The notes: generated by a model from the letters alone, not told the origin. Positions 1 through 9,019 are shown, counted from the first letter of the stretch. The stretch is DNA of 41,759 nt from an uncultured Oscillospiraceae bacterium (GCA_910585155.1 CAJUEC010000010.1:34279-76037), one strand, 5' to 3'. Made by a program: numbers and translations.

Positions 1-218
1 CGTCCGAGCCGGTAGCGGCGCCCTCTGACGCCGGACAGGTGAACACGTCCGAGCCAGTAGCGGCGCCCTCTGACGCCGGACAAGTGAACACGTCCGAGCC
101 GGTAGCGGCCCCCTCTGACGCCGGACAAGAGAGAACGTCCGAACCGGTAGTGGTACCCGCCGGCTCCGGCCACGTGAACACGGCTGAACCGGCAAACACG
201 CCGTCCGCCGAGGTCCGC
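1..218 (+). repeat. 45-bp in-frame tandem repeats
   Basis: Near-identical 45-bp units lie at 39-83 and 84-128, with a partial unit at 1-38 and two degenerate units at 129-173 and 174-218. They encode the 15-residue repeats of the CAP-domain protein, a Pro/Ser/Glu-rich linker typical of wall-spanning regions. The array runs off the left edge, so the copy number is unknown. Confidence 0.9.
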
Positions 219-1196
219 GAGGAGGCCGTGCCGTCCGAGACCGGCGGGGATGAGATCGACTACGTTCGATTCATGAAGGACGCCGATTACGCAGGTCATT
301 GCATTGCAGAAAACCTTGCAGAAATTGCCGGCCTCAAAGCCAAGCCCGAGAAATCTAATTCCGCCTGCGTTGTTGACATGCGCGAGAGCGAGACGGCTTA
401 CGATGTGGATTGGGATTATGGTGATGAGTATGAACAGAGGGTTGGCATGTACGACTGGGAAAAAGTATTCAACGCTGACTACTATATGGAACAGTTCCCC
501 ATGCTGGCGCTCCAGTATCATTACGATGAAGACCAGCTTTTGAGGCATTTCCAGACCGTCGGTATCCACGAGGGCCGCCAGGGTTGCAAAGACTTCAACG
601 TAGGCGCATATATGGACTGGTGCGAGAAGAACCGTGATTATGTCGTAGACCTGTTTGATGGCGACTACGCGCCGTATTACATGTTCTATATGTCATCCGT
701 CGGCGGACGACCTGAGAAATTCCCAGCTGACGGACATCCTGTGCAGTATAAGGCCATCCTGACGCTGGCGCAGCAGAAAGAGCTTGACGGCATCAATCAC
801 TATCGTAAGAAAATCGGCGCGGATCCGCTTGTATTTGATCCTGAGATGGCGGCATTCGCAAATTACCGTTCCTGGATGAATCAGGAAGAAGAATATGTTG
901 GACATGTATGGCTCGACATCCCTGAAAACAGCGACATTATAGATTTGTATTTTGATGCCACGTCTGCTGATCGCATCAGTGAGAACACGATCGAAACAAG
1001 TACGTTGAACGTAAATGACTGGTATATCGCCTATGCAAAATCTGAACCTCATTATGAGGCCATGATCAATGAAGATTATGAATATGTTGGATCATCCAAT
1101 CTGTATGTCAGCGATGTTGCCATTAAAACTTATAAAAATAGAGGCGTACAGTTCGACATTTTCGCCGGAAGCCTGTCCACGCCTTTTAATCCCTGA
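1..1196 (+). CDS. CAP-domain (SCP/PR1-like) surface protein, 5' end outside window
   Basis: The reading frame is open from the left edge of the window and ends at a TGA at 1194-1196, so the start and any signal peptide are missing. The visible part begins with a low-complexity tract of 15-residue repeats (VNTSEPVAAPSDAGQ). An acidic region follows, then a segment at about nt 455-605 resembling the NADYYMEQFP...HFQTVGIHEGRQG module of clostridial surface proteins. The C-terminal third (about nt 765-1190) reads like a CAP domain, with ELDGINHYRKKIGADPL and later SEPHYEAMINEDYEYVG. CAP proteins are usually secreted; the function here is unknown. Codon use is less C/G-ending than in the neighbouring tig gene. 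It ends 78 bp before tig and is probably a separate unit. Confidence 0.75.
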   Translation, partial: SEPVAAPSDAGQVNTSEPVAAPSDAGQVNTSEPVAAPSDAGQERTSEPVVVPAGSGHVNTAEPANTPSAEVREEAVPSETGGDEIDYVRFMKDADYAGHCIAENLAEIAGLKAKPEKSNSACVVDMRESETAYDVDWDYGDEYEQRVGMYDWEKVFNADYYMEQFPMLALQYHYDEDQLLRHFQTVGIHEGRQGCKDFNVGAYMDWCEKNRDYVVDLFDGDYAPYYMFYMSSVGGRPEKFPADGHPVQYKAILTLAQQKELDGINHYRKKIGADPLVFDPEMAAFANYRSWMNQEEEYVGHVWLDIPENSDIIDLYFDATSADRISENTIETSTLNVNDWYIAYAKSEPHYEAMINEDYEYVGSSNLYVSDVAIKTYKNRGVQFDIFAGSLSTPFNP

Positions 1197-1274
1197 GCGC
1201 GACACGAAAAATAAAGATTAAGAAAAGAAGGCCCGCAGGCGCCTGAGGCTGGGCCGAGCTTGGAGGAAATAACC

Positions 1275-2615
1275 ATGAACATCAAGAGCAACGAGAAAAA
1301 AGAGAACAGCGCATTCGAGCTGGTGATCGAGGTGGGAGCCGCCGAATTCCAGGCCGCCATCGACAAGGTGTACAACCGCCAGAAGAAGAACATCAATATC
1401 CCCGGCTTCCGCAAGGGCAAGGCCCCCCGGAAGATGGTGGAAAAGATGTACGGCGCTGAGATTTTCTTTGAGGACGCCATCTCCCTGGCCTATCCCGACG
1501 CCTACGAGGCCGCCCTGAAGGAGGCGGGCATCGACCCCGTGGCCTATCCCCAGCTGGAGGTGCTGGACGTGAGCCCCGACGGCTTTACCTTCAAGGCCAC
1601 CGTCACCGTCAAGCCCGAGGCCTCCATCAAGGACTACAAGGGCCTGAGCGTGGCCAAGCCCGAGGTGAAGGTGTCCGCCGCCGATATCAAGGCGGAGCTG
1701 AAGCCCTACATTGACCGGGCCTCCCGCCTGGTGAGCGTGGAGCGCAAGGCCAAGAAGGGGGACACCGCCGTCATCGATTTCGAGGGCTTTAAGGACGGCG
1801 TGCCGTTCCAGGGCGGCAAGGGGGAGAACTACAGCCTGGAGCTGGGCTCCGGCTCCTTTGTCCCCGGCTTCGAGGAGCAGGTCATCGGCATGAAGGCCGG
1901 CGAGGAGAAGGATCTGGACATCACCTTCCCGGAGAACTATACGCCCGAGCTGGCCGGCGCCCAGGTGGTGTTCAAGGTCAAGGTCCACGAGGTGAAGGAG
2001 AAGCAGGAGCCCGAGGTGGACGACGAGTTTGCCAAGGACGTCTCCGAGTTTGACACGCTGGACGAGTTCAAAAAGGACCTGGGCAGCAAGCTCAAGGCCC
2101 GCCGCCAGGAGCAGGCCGACCGGGAGTTCGAGACCGCCGTCATCGACGCCCTCATGGAAAAGCTGGAGTGCGACGTGCCCCAGGCCATGGTGGATTACCG
2201 CGCAGACAAGATGCTGGAGGATTATGCCAACCGCGTCCAGAGCCAGGGCATTGGCTTTGAGGACTATCTGCGGATGATGGGCATGTCCATGGACGACATG
2301 CGCGCGCAGTCCAAGACTGCCGCTGAGCGCGCGGTGCGCAGTGATCTGGCTCTGGAGGCGGTTGCCGCCGCCGAGGGCATCCAGGCCGACGACAGTGACG
2401 TGGACGCGGAGGTGGCCAAGCTGGCCGAGCAGTACAGCATGGAGGCGGGCAAGGTCCGCGAAATCATCAAGGAAGAGGACCTGCGCAGGGACCTGGCCAT
2501 CCGCAAGGCACTGGAGCTGGTGAAGTCTGCGGTGAAGAAGCCCGCCAAAAAGACCGCCAAGAAGGCGGACAAGGCGGAGGAAACCGACTCTGGCGAGGAA
2601 AAGACCGAGGAATGA
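1275..2615 (+). CDS. tig: Trigger factor, ribosome-associated chaperone/PPIase
   Basis: Trigger factor binds the ribosome near the exit tunnel and shields nascent chains. The 446-residue protein has the three expected parts: an N-terminal ribosome-binding domain with the signature NIPGFRKGKAPRKMVEK (about residues 42-58), a central FKBP-type prolyl isomerase domain (about 155-240, KKGDTAVIDFEGF and SFVPGFEEQVIGM), and a helical C-terminal chaperone domain. The tail is Lys/Ala/Glu-rich. The ATG at 1275 is chosen because GGAGG lies about 8 nt upstream; an in-frame TTG at 1260 overlaps that Shine-Dalgarno and is less likely. The order tig-clpP-clpX-lon-engB is a conserved Firmicutes block. Confidence 0.97.
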   Translation: MNIKSNEKKENSAFELVIEVGAAEFQAAIDKVYNRQKKNINIPGFRKGKAPRKMVEKMYGAEIFFEDAISLAYPDAYEAALKEAGIDPVAYPQLEVLDVSPDGFTFKATVTVKPEASIKDYKGLSVAKPEVKVSAADIKAELKPYIDRASRLVSVERKAKKGDTAVIDFEGFKDGVPFQGGKGENYSLELGSGSFVPGFEEQVIGMKAGEEKDLDITFPENYTPELAGAQVVFKVKVHEVKEKQEPEVDDEFAKDVSEFDTLDEFKKDLGSKLKARRQEQADREFETAVIDALMEKLECDVPQAMVDYRADKMLEDYANRVQSQGIGFEDYLRMMGMSMDDMRAQSKTAAERAVRSDLALEAVAAAEGIQADDSDVDAEVAKLAEQYSMEAGKVREIIKEEDLRRDLAIRKALELVKSAVKKPAKKTAKKADKAEETDSGEEKTEE

Positions 2616-2729
2616 GCGGAATCCGCGCCTTTTTGAGAGCGGGAGGGAATAACTGCCGCCGGATTGTGGGCATAATAGCCAGCGCCGGCGGGAATCAAGG
2701 ACATTCCCCCGTCTGAAAGGAGAAGTAAC

Positions 2730-3311
2730 ATGAGTTTAGTTCCATACGTAGTAGAGCAGACCAGCCGCGGCGAACGGTCCTACGACATCTTTTCCCGGCT
2801 GCTCAACGACCGCATTGTGTTCCTGGGCGAGGAGGTCAACCCCACCACCGCGTCCCTGGTAGTGGCCCAGCTGCTCCATTTGGAGGGCCAGGACCCGGAT
2901 AAGGACATTCAGCTCTATATCAACAGCCCCGGCGGCTCCATCACCGACGGCATGGCCATCTATGATACGATGCAGTACATCAAATGTGATGTGTCCACCA
3001 TCTGTGTGGGCATGGCCGCCTCCATGGGCGCGTTCCTGCTGTCCGCCGGCACAAAGGGCAAGCGCATCGCCCTGCCCAACGCTGAAATCATGATCCATCA
3101 GCCCTCCGCCGGCACCCAGGGGCAGATTACCGACATGGCTCTCCACCTGAAGCGGCTGGAGATCATCAAAAAACGGATGAATACGCTGCTGGCCGCCAAC
3201 TGTGGAAAAAGTGTGGAGCAGGTCACCGCCGACTGCGAGCGTGACAACTTCATGACCGCCCAGGAGGCCCTGGAGTACGGTCTCATCGACAAAATCATCA
3301 CCAATCGCTGA
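2730..3311 (+). CDS. clpP: ATP-dependent Clp protease proteolytic subunit
   Basis: ClpP forms the tetradecameric serine-protease chamber that degrades substrates unfolded by ClpX or ClpC. The 193-residue length is normal. The catalytic triad is visible as Ser98 (GMAASMGAF), His123 (MIHQPSAG) and Asp172 (CERDNF). The start has the N-terminal SLVPYVVEQTSRGERSYDI motif typical of ClpP, and an AAAGGAG ribosome site lies just upstream. It sits 114 bp after tig and 67 bp before clpX, with a strong hairpin in the latter gap. The clpX partner directly downstream supports the assignment. Confidence 0.98.
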   Translation: MSLVPYVVEQTSRGERSYDIFSRLLNDRIVFLGEEVNPTTASLVVAQLLHLEGQDPDKDIQLYINSPGGSITDGMAIYDTMQYIKCDVSTICVGMAASMGAFLLSAGTKGKRIALPNAEIMIHQPSAGTQGQITDMALHLKRLEIIKKRMNTLLAANCGKSVEQVTADCERDNFMTAQEALEYGLIDKIITNR

Positions 3312-3318
3312 GTATACG

Positions 3319-3352
3319 CCAAAGAGCGGAGGGCTGCGTCTCCGCTCTTTGG
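3319..3352 (+). terminator. 13-bp hairpin between clpP and clpX
   Basis: A perfect 13-bp inverted repeat (CCAAAGAGCGGAG at 3319-3331, its complement at 3340-3352) has an 8-nt loop. Only a short pyrimidine-rich TGCTTTCC tract follows, so it may be a leaky terminator or an mRNA-processing hairpin that sets the clpP:clpX ratio. Confidence 0.6.
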
Positions 3353-3378
3353 TGCTTTCCTGAAAGGAAGACCAGAAT

Positions 3379-4692
3379 ATGGCAAGAGACGACTATAAAT
3401 CGGTTCGATGCTCCTTTTGCGGCAAGCATCAGGAGCAGGTGGAGCGGATCATCGCCGGCCCCGGCGCCTATATCTGCAATGAGTGTGTGCACCTTTGCAT
3501 GAGTATCCTGGGGGATGAGCAGGACGAGAGCCCCGCCGCGCCGGATATCCCCGACGTGATCCCCACCCCCAAAGAGATGGTGGCGGTGCTGGATGAGTAT
3601 ATCATCGGCCAGGACAGCGCCAAGGTGGCGCTGTCGGTGGCGGTGTACAACCACTATAAGCGGATCTACTTCGGCGGCGGCGACAATGTGGAGCTCCAAA
3701 AGAGCAACATCCTCATGGTGGGGCCCACCGGCTGCGGCAAGACGCTGTTTGCCCAGACCCTGGCCCGGATTTTGAAGGTGCCCTTCGCCATTGCCGACGC
3801 CACCACCCTCACTGAGGCGGGCTACGTGGGCGACGACGTGGAGAATATTCTGCTCCGCCTGGTGCAGGCCGCCGACTATGACATCGAGCTGGCCCAGCGG
3901 GGCATCATCTACGTGGACGAGATCGACAAGATCGCCCGGAAGAGCGAGAACACCTCCATCACCCGGGATGTGTCCGGCGAGGGCGTGCAGCAGGCCCTGC
4001 TGAAAATTCTGGAGGGCACTGTGGCCAATGTGCCGCCCCAGGGCGGGCGCAAGCATCCCCACCAGGAGTTTTTGCAGATTGATACCAAGAATATCCTGTT
4101 TATCTGCGGCGGCGCCTTCGATGGACTGGAGAAAATTATCGAGCGCCGTTTGGACCAAAAGACCATCGGCTTTGGCGCGGAGGTCAAAACCTCAGCGGAG
4201 CGGGAGAAGGAGGACGTGCTCAAGGGCGTCCAGCCCCACGACCTGCTGAAGTTCGGGATCATCCCCGAGCTGGTGGGCCGTCTGCCCATCATCACCACCC
4301 TGAAGGCGCTGGACCGGGAGCAGCTGGTCCGGATTCTCACGGAACCGAAAAACGCTCTGGTCAAGCAGTATAAGTGCCTGATGGACTATGACAACGTGGA
4401 GCTGGAATTCACGCCGGAGGCGCTGGACGCCGCCGCAGACAAGGCGCTGGAGCGGAAAATCGGCGCCCGCGGCCTGCGGGCCGTGCTGGAGGAGGTCATG
4501 ACTCCGGTGATGTACGACGCCCCCTCCGATCAGAGTATTGCCAAGGTGACTGTCACAGCGGAGGCCATTCGAGGGGAGCGGGGCGCGGACATCCAACGCC
4601 AGGAGGGACGCCCCGCCCGGCCCAGGCTGGGGGCGGCGGCGCTGCGCTCGGAAAAAGGCGGGCAGGCCTCTCCCAGAGGAAATGCCTCCTGA
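3379..4692 (+). CDS. clpX: ClpX unfoldase, ATPase subunit of ClpXP
   Basis: ClpX is a hexameric AAA+ unfoldase that feeds substrates into ClpP. The N-terminal zinc-binding domain shows C11-x2-C14 and a second CNEC pair in the ICNECVHLC stretch. Walker A is GPTGCGKT at residues 115-122 and Walker B is IIYVDEIDKIA near 176-186. The later GRLPI stretch matches the family. At 437 residues it is slightly longer than many homologues because of a basic, low-complexity C-terminal tail. AAAGGAAG precedes the ATG. It follows clpP directly, separated by the hairpin at 3319-3352. Confidence 0.98.
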   Translation: MARDDYKSVRCSFCGKHQEQVERIIAGPGAYICNECVHLCMSILGDEQDESPAAPDIPDVIPTPKEMVAVLDEYIIGQDSAKVALSVAVYNHYKRIYFGGGDNVELQKSNILMVGPTGCGKTLFAQTLARILKVPFAIADATTLTEAGYVGDDVENILLRLVQAADYDIELAQRGIIYVDEIDKIARKSENTSITRDVSGEGVQQALLKILEGTVANVPPQGGRKHPHQEFLQIDTKNILFICGGAFDGLEKIIERRLDQKTIGFGAEVKTSAEREKEDVLKGVQPHDLLKFGIIPELVGRLPIITTLKALDREQLVRILTEPKNALVKQYKCLMDYDNVELEFTPEALDAAADKALERKIGARGLRAVLEEVMTPVMYDAPSDQSIAKVTVTAEAIRGERGADIQRQEGRPARPRLGAAALRSEKGGQASPRGNAS

Positions 4693-4713
4693 AAAATCGC
4701 TGAATAAATCAAT

Positions 4714-4741
4714 AGAGGGGTGGGCGGCAGCCTGCCCCTCT
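4714..4741 (+). terminator. Hairpin between clpX and lon
   Basis: An inverted repeat AGAGGGG (4714-4720) / CCCCTCT (4735-4741), with a GC-rich 14-nt interior that can partly pair, lies between clpX and lon. There is no long T-run, so it is at most a weak terminator. Confidence 0.4.
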
Positions 4742-4767
4742 TGTGCAGTTGAAAGGAGTGAACCCTG

Positions 4768-7188
4768 ATGACGGATATGCAGGGATCCGGCTCAATGCAG
4801 ATGACCATCCCGGTTCTCGCCCTTCGGGGCCTGACGGTGTTTCCCCAGCTGATGCTTCACTTTGATGTGGGCCGTGCCGCCTCCATTCAGGCGCTGGAGG
4901 AGGCGATGGGGGAAAACAGGGAAATCTTTCTTGTAACCCAGCGGGATTTGACGGTGGAGAACCCGGCCCAGCGGGACCTGTATGCCATCGGAACCATCGC
5001 CGATGTGAAGCAGATTCTTCGCCTGCCTGAAAACGGAGTTCGTGTCATGGTGGAGGGCCGCAGCCGGGGACGCCTGCTGCGGCTGGCCGGGACAGAGCCC
5101 TATCTGACGGCGGAGGTGGCGTATCTGGACGAGCCTCCCGCCGCAAAGGGCACTTCGCCCCGGACCGAGGCCGCCATCCGTCAGATATACAATCAGATGG
5201 AGCGCTATACGGAGCTGTCCGACCGGGTGGCGCCGGAAACATACCTCAAACTATTGGCCAGCGATGACCCGGGCTATATCGCCGACTATGCCGCCCAGAA
5301 CCTGCCCCTGCGGTTTGAGGACAAGCAGGCTGTCTTGGAGGAGCTCCGTCCCGCCCGCCGTCTGGAGCGGCTGTGCCGTATCCTGGGCCGGGAGGTGGAA
5401 ATCCTGGAGGTGGAGAGCGAGCTGGCCGCCAAAATTCACGAACAGGTGGCCGCCAGCCAGCGGGATTACTTTTTGCGGGAGCAGCTGCGGGTGATCCAGC
5501 GGGAGCTTGGAGAAGGGGAGGAGGATGACGAAATCGCCGACTACCGCCTTCGCATTACCCAGGCAAAGCTGTCGGCAGAGGTGGAGGAGAAGCTGCTGAA
5601 AGAGGTGAAACACCTGGAGAAGCAGCCCTACGGTTCTTCGGAGGCGGCGGTCCTCCGCACCTATCTGGATACCTGTCTTGAGCTGCCCTGGCGGGTGAAA
5701 ACCAGGGAGCGGGTGAGTGTGGCGGCGGTGTCCAAGGCACTGGAGGCGGACCATTTCGGGCTGCAAAAGGTGAAGGAGCGGATTTTGGAATTCGTGGCGG
5801 TGAAGCAGCTGGCCCCTCAGCTCAAGGGGCAGATCATCTGTCTGGTGGGTCCGCCGGGGGTGGGTAAAACCTCCATCGCCATGAGCATGGCCAGGGCGAT
5901 GAATCGAAAGCTGGCCCGCATCTCCCTGGGCGGGATCCGGGACGAGGCCGATATCAGAGGCCATCGAAAAACCTATGTGGGGGCTATGCCTGGCCGCATC
6001 ATCGCCGGCATCCGCCAAGCGGGCAGCTCGAATCCGGTGCTGCTGCTGGACGAGATCGACAAGGTGGGCAGCGACCACCGGGGAGACCCGGCTGCGGCGC
6101 TGCTGGAGGTGTTGGACAGCGAACAAAATGAAAGCTTCCGAGATCACTATCTGGAGCTGCCCTTCGACCTGTCCAACGTGATGTTTATCACCACGGCCAA
6201 TACCACAGAGACCATTCCCCGTCCGCTTTTGGACCGCATGGAGGTCATTGAGCTCTCCAGCTATACGGATCGGGAAAAGGTTCAGATCGCGAAGCGGCAC
6301 CTGCTGCCCCGGCAGCTGAAGCGTCATGGCTTGACCCGCACGCAGCTGAGGATCAGTGACAGCGGCCTGGAGTCCCTGATTTCCGGGTATACAAAGGAAT
6401 CTGGGGTGCGTCAGCTGGAGCGGAATCTGGCTGCCCTGTGCCGGAAATGTGCCGCCCGGATCGTGAAAGAAAATGTAAAGCAAATTCACATTACAGCCAA
6501 CAATCTCAGCGAGCTTTTGGGCCCCAGGCGCTACTTGGAGGAGCCCGCCTCCAAGGAACCGCTGGTGGGGGTGGTCAACGGCCTTGCCTGGACCTCTGTG
6601 GGCGGGGAGATTCTGGAGGTTGAGGTCAATGTGGTGCCGGGCTCGGGTAAGCTGGTGCTGACCGGCAACCTGGGCGATGTAATGAAAGAGTCCGCAAGGG
6701 CGGCGCTCTCCTATATCCGCAGCCGGGCGGTTCAGCTGGGCATTGAGCCAGATTTCCACAGTGCGAAAGACATTCATGTCCACTTTCCGGAGGGGGCGGT
6801 GCCCAAGGACGGCCCTTCCGCCGGTATTGCCATTGCCGCCGCCGCGGTATCCGCCCTCACTGGCATTCCGGTGAGGCGGGATGTGGCCATGACCGGCGAG
6901 ATCACCCTTCGGGGACGGGTGATGGCCATTGGCGGCCTGCGGGAAAAGACCATGGCGGCCCTGCGCGGCGGGATTTCGACGGTTATTATTCCCCATGAAA
7001 ATGAAAAAGACTTGGAGGAGATTGATCAGACCGTCCGTAAAGCGCTGAAATTTGTGCGCGTGAAGCAGGTGGACGAGGTCTTGGTCCAGGTACTTGCCGG
7101 CGGATTGCCAACACCTGCCGCTGAAACAGCGCGGCAGGCGCCGGAAGCGCCGAAAACTGCGGGGCACGCTGTCAATTTACGTCAATGA
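4768..7188 (+). CDS. lon: Lon ATP-dependent serine protease (LonA type)
   Basis: Lon degrades damaged and regulatory proteins in the cytoplasm. The 806-residue protein has an N-terminal LAN substrate domain (PVLALRGLTVFPQ near residues 15-27), an AAA+ module with Walker A GPPGVGKT at 361-368 and Walker B VLLLDEIDK near 424-432, and a C-terminal protease domain with the catalytic Ser684 (PKDGPSAG) and Lys727 (GGLREKTMAAL). The Ser-Lys spacing of 43 equals that of E. coli Lon. AAAGGAG lies 9 nt before the ATG. The gene follows clpX and ends 13 bp before engB, so these two are probably co-transcribed. Confidence 0.98.
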   Translation: MTDMQGSGSMQMTIPVLALRGLTVFPQLMLHFDVGRAASIQALEEAMGENREIFLVTQRDLTVENPAQRDLYAIGTIADVKQILRLPENGVRVMVEGRSRGRLLRLAGTEPYLTAEVAYLDEPPAAKGTSPRTEAAIRQIYNQMERYTELSDRVAPETYLKLLASDDPGYIADYAAQNLPLRFEDKQAVLEELRPARRLERLCRILGREVEILEVESELAAKIHEQVAASQRDYFLREQLRVIQRELGEGEEDDEIADYRLRITQAKLSAEVEEKLLKEVKHLEKQPYGSSEAAVLRTYLDTCLELPWRVKTRERVSVAAVSKALEADHFGLQKVKERILEFVAVKQLAPQLKGQIICLVGPPGVGKTSIAMSMARAMNRKLARISLGGIRDEADIRGHRKTYVGAMPGRIIAGIRQAGSSNPVLLLDEIDKVGSDHRGDPAAALLEVLDSEQNESFRDHYLELPFDLSNVMFITTANTTETIPRPLLDRMEVIELSSYTDREKVQIAKRHLLPRQLKRHGLTRTQLRISDSGLESLISGYTKESGVRQLERNLAALCRKCAARIVKENVKQIHITANNLSELLGPRRYLEEPASKEPLVGVVNGLAWTSVGGEILEVEVNVVPGSGKLVLTGNLGDVMKESARAALSYIRSRAVQLGIEPDFHSAKDIHVHFPEGAVPKDGPSAGIAIAAAAVSALTGIPVRRDVAMTGEITLRGRVMAIGGLREKTMAALRGGISTVIIPHENEKDLEEIDQTVRKALKFVRVKQVDEVLVQVLAGGLPTPAAETARQAPEAPKTAGHAVNLRQ

Positions 7189-7201
7189 CGGGGGAATCAC
7201 C

Positions 7202-7801
7202 ATGACTGTGAACTGGAATATGGCGCAATTTGTCCGCTCGGCGGCAAAGCCGTCGGATTTTCCCCGGGATGGACTGCCTCAGGTGGTGTTTGCCGGCCGC
7301 TCCAATGTGGGTAAGTCGTCGGTCATTAACCGCCTGCTCAACCGCAAGAATTTTGCCCGTGTGGGCTCTGCTCCGGGGAAAACCACCCACATCAATTACT
7401 TTTCCATCGACCAGAAGCTATACCTGGTGGACCTGCCCGGATATGGGTATGCCAAGGTCTCCAAGCAGGAGCGGGACCGCTGGGGGCGGCTTATTGAGGC
7501 GTGGTTTGCAGACACCCAGAGAATGGCGCTGGGTTTGCTGATTGTGGATGCCAGGCATAAACCTACGGCGGACGACTGCACGATGGCACAGGTCTTTTTA
7601 GATTCGGACAGGCCCTTTCTTGTGGTGGCAAATAAGCTGGACAAGCTGAAAAAGAGTGAGCTCCAAGGGAATGCCCAGCTGATCCGCGATACCCTGTCCC
7701 TGCCGGAGGCGGTGCCGCTCATCCTGTTCTCTGCGGAAAAAGGGGAGGGGAAAGCGGAGCTTTTGGGACAGATACTCAAGCATTTGGAGGAACGGGTATG
7801 A
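7202..7801 (+). CDS. engB: EngB/YsxC ribosome-biogenesis GTPase
   Basis: EngB (YihA/YsxC) is an essential GTPase in late 50S ribosome assembly. The 199-residue protein shows G1 GRSNVGKSS starting at residue 32, G3 DLPGYGYA, G4 NKLDK and a G5-like FSAEKG. The frame is open upstream into the 3' end of lon, but the ATG at 7202 is preferred because it lies after the lon stop and starts the normal family N-terminus before FAGRSNVGKS. lon-engB adjacency is conserved in Firmicutes. The stop overlaps the start of the next gene as ATGA at 7798-7801, indicating translational coupling. Confidence 0.96.
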   Translation: MTVNWNMAQFVRSAAKPSDFPRDGLPQVVFAGRSNVGKSSVINRLLNRKNFARVGSAPGKTTHINYFSIDQKLYLVDLPGYGYAKVSKQERDRWGRLIEAWFADTQRMALGLLIVDARHKPTADDCTMAQVFLDSDRPFLVVANKLDKLKKSELQGNAQLIRDTLSLPEAVPLILFSAEKGEGKAELLGQILKHLEERV

Positions 7802-8550
7802 AATATGTGCGCATTGAGCGTCCGGACGGTCCCTGCTGGGGCATCATCAAGGGCGAAGACGTCCTCACGCTGTCAAAGCCGCCCTATGAGGAGCTGGAGT
7901 ACAACGGTGGCAGGCTTCCCCTGTCCCAATGCAGACTGCTGGCCCCCTGCGAGCCCACAAAAATTGTCTGTGTGGGAAAAAACTATGCGGAGCACGCCAA
8001 GGAGCTGGGAGGGGATCCCCCTGGTTTTCCTGTACTGTTTCTGAAAGGGCCCAACACGCTCAACCGCCCAGAAGGCGCGGTCCATGCGCCTGATTTTGTG
8101 GGGCGGCTGGACTATGAAGGAGAGCTGGCCCTGGTAATCAAGCGCAGGGCAATGAATGTAAAGGGAAATCACTTTTCAGATTATGTGCTGGGCTATACCT
8201 GCCTGAATGATGTGACAGCCCGGGATGTGCAGCAGCATGACGGGCAGTGGACCCGCGGAAAATCCATGGACGGCTTTTGCCCGGTGGGACCTTGGGTGAC
8301 GGATGAGGTGGACCCCGCCGCCCTCAATCTGGTTACCAGGCTCAATGGGAAAACGGTGCAGCAGGGGAGTACGGCTGAGCTGATTACGTCAATTTCTCAG
8401 CTGCTGGAGTTTATCACAGCCGCAATGACGCTGGAGCCTGGGGATGTGGTCGCCACCGGAACTCCTGCCGGCATTGGCCCCATGATCCCCGGCGATGTGG
8501 TGGAGGTGGAAATTGAAGGGATTGGCAGTTTGAAAAACCAGGTGATTTGA
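7798..8550 (+). CDS. Fumarylacetoacetate hydrolase (FAH) family protein
   Basis: This 250-residue protein belongs to the FAH superfamily of metal-dependent C-C hydrolases and decarboxylases (acylpyruvase, oxaloacetate decarboxylase and similar activities). KIVCVGKNYAEHAKELG is the typical entry motif. DYEGELALV includes metal ligands Glu107 and Glu109, and TGTPAGIG near the C-terminus is characteristic. Substrate cannot be deduced. It overlaps the end of engB by four bases, so it is co-translated with a ribosome-assembly gene, an odd metabolic partner. A short AT-rich stretch and the tRNA promoter follow; no clear terminator is seen. Confidence 0.9.
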   Translation: MKYVRIERPDGPCWGIIKGEDVLTLSKPPYEELEYNGGRLPLSQCRLLAPCEPTKIVCVGKNYAEHAKELGGDPPGFPVLFLKGPNTLNRPEGAVHAPDFVGRLDYEGELALVIKRRAMNVKGNHFSDYVLGYTCLNDVTARDVQQHDGQWTRGKSMDGFCPVGPWVTDEVDPAALNLVTRLNGKTVQQGSTAELITSISQLLEFITAAMTLEPGDVVATGTPAGIGPMIPGDVVEVEIEGIGSLKNQVI

Positions 8551-8609
8551 GCGAATTTTTGGGCAAAACAGGCCGCTAAAGTTTTCAACAAAAACTTGCA
8601 TAAAAAGGG

Positions 8610-8637
8610 TTGACAAATTCCGCTATTCTGGTATAAT
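8610..8637 (+). promoter_or_regulatory. Sigma-A promoter of tRNA-Gln
   Basis: A perfect TTGACA (8610-8615) and a perfect TATAAT (8632-8637) are spaced by 16 bp and lie 33 bp before the tRNA. This is the strongest vegetative consensus in the window. Confidence 0.9.
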
Positions 8638-8669
8638 AGCCCATGGTCACTTGAGAGAGGGCCAAAGAT

Positions 8670-8743
8670 AGCGGATTAGTGTAATGGTAGCACACCAGAC
8701 TCTGACTCTGTTTGTGAGGGTTCGAATCCTTCATCCGCTGCCA
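8670..8743 (+). tRNA. tRNA-Gln (anticodon CTG)
   Basis: The 74-nt sequence has a perfect 7-bp acceptor stem (AGCGGAT with ATCCGCT), a D-arm with GGTAGC, an anticodon loop CTCTGAC giving anticodon CTG (reads CAG, Gln), a T-loop TTCGAAT, discriminator G and an encoded CCA at 8741-8743. The outermost anticodon-stem pair appears mismatched. It stands alone between its own promoter and terminator. Confidence 0.93.
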
Positions 8744-8745
8744 GT

Positions 8746-8781
8746 AACTCCCTGGAACTGCGTGGTTCCAGGGAGTTGTTT
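8746..8781 (+). terminator. Terminator after tRNA-Gln
   Basis: A 13-bp perfect stem (AACTCCCTGGAAC / GTTCCAGGGAGTT, 6-nt loop) is followed by GTTTTGTT and begins three bases after the CCA end. Confidence 0.9.
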
Positions 8782-9019
8782 TGTTCGTTGACAGATGCCC
8801 TTGCTGTCGTTTTTACTCTCCAAAATTTTAAAAAATGAATGTCCCCAGAGTGAACAATCAAAACATATCTTAATGAAAAAGCATTCTTCACTTCTGTGGT
8901 CAGAGATGGCAGGCTGGTCTCGGACAGTGCTCTGATGTAGATTTTCAGCCCCATGATAAAATTCGTCGCCTGCGGCGGCTTGAGATAGAACAGAATTTTT
9001 GAGAGGAGACACCAAACCT

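Noticed and set aside
39..218. 45-bp repeats as a CRISPR array
   Set aside because: The repeats are contiguous without spacers, in frame and part of a coding region.
5251..7167. Long 638-codon minus-strand frame opposite lon
   Set aside because: It is a shadow caused by GC-rich codon bias of lon: no family motifs, rich in His/Gln/Arg, no ribosome site. The same applies to frames opposite fba, pfp and tig.
8676..8954. Minus-strand frame of 92 codons containing ADEGFEPSQTESESG
   Set aside because: It is a translation of the antisense of tRNA-Gln and its terminator, a well-known spurious pattern.
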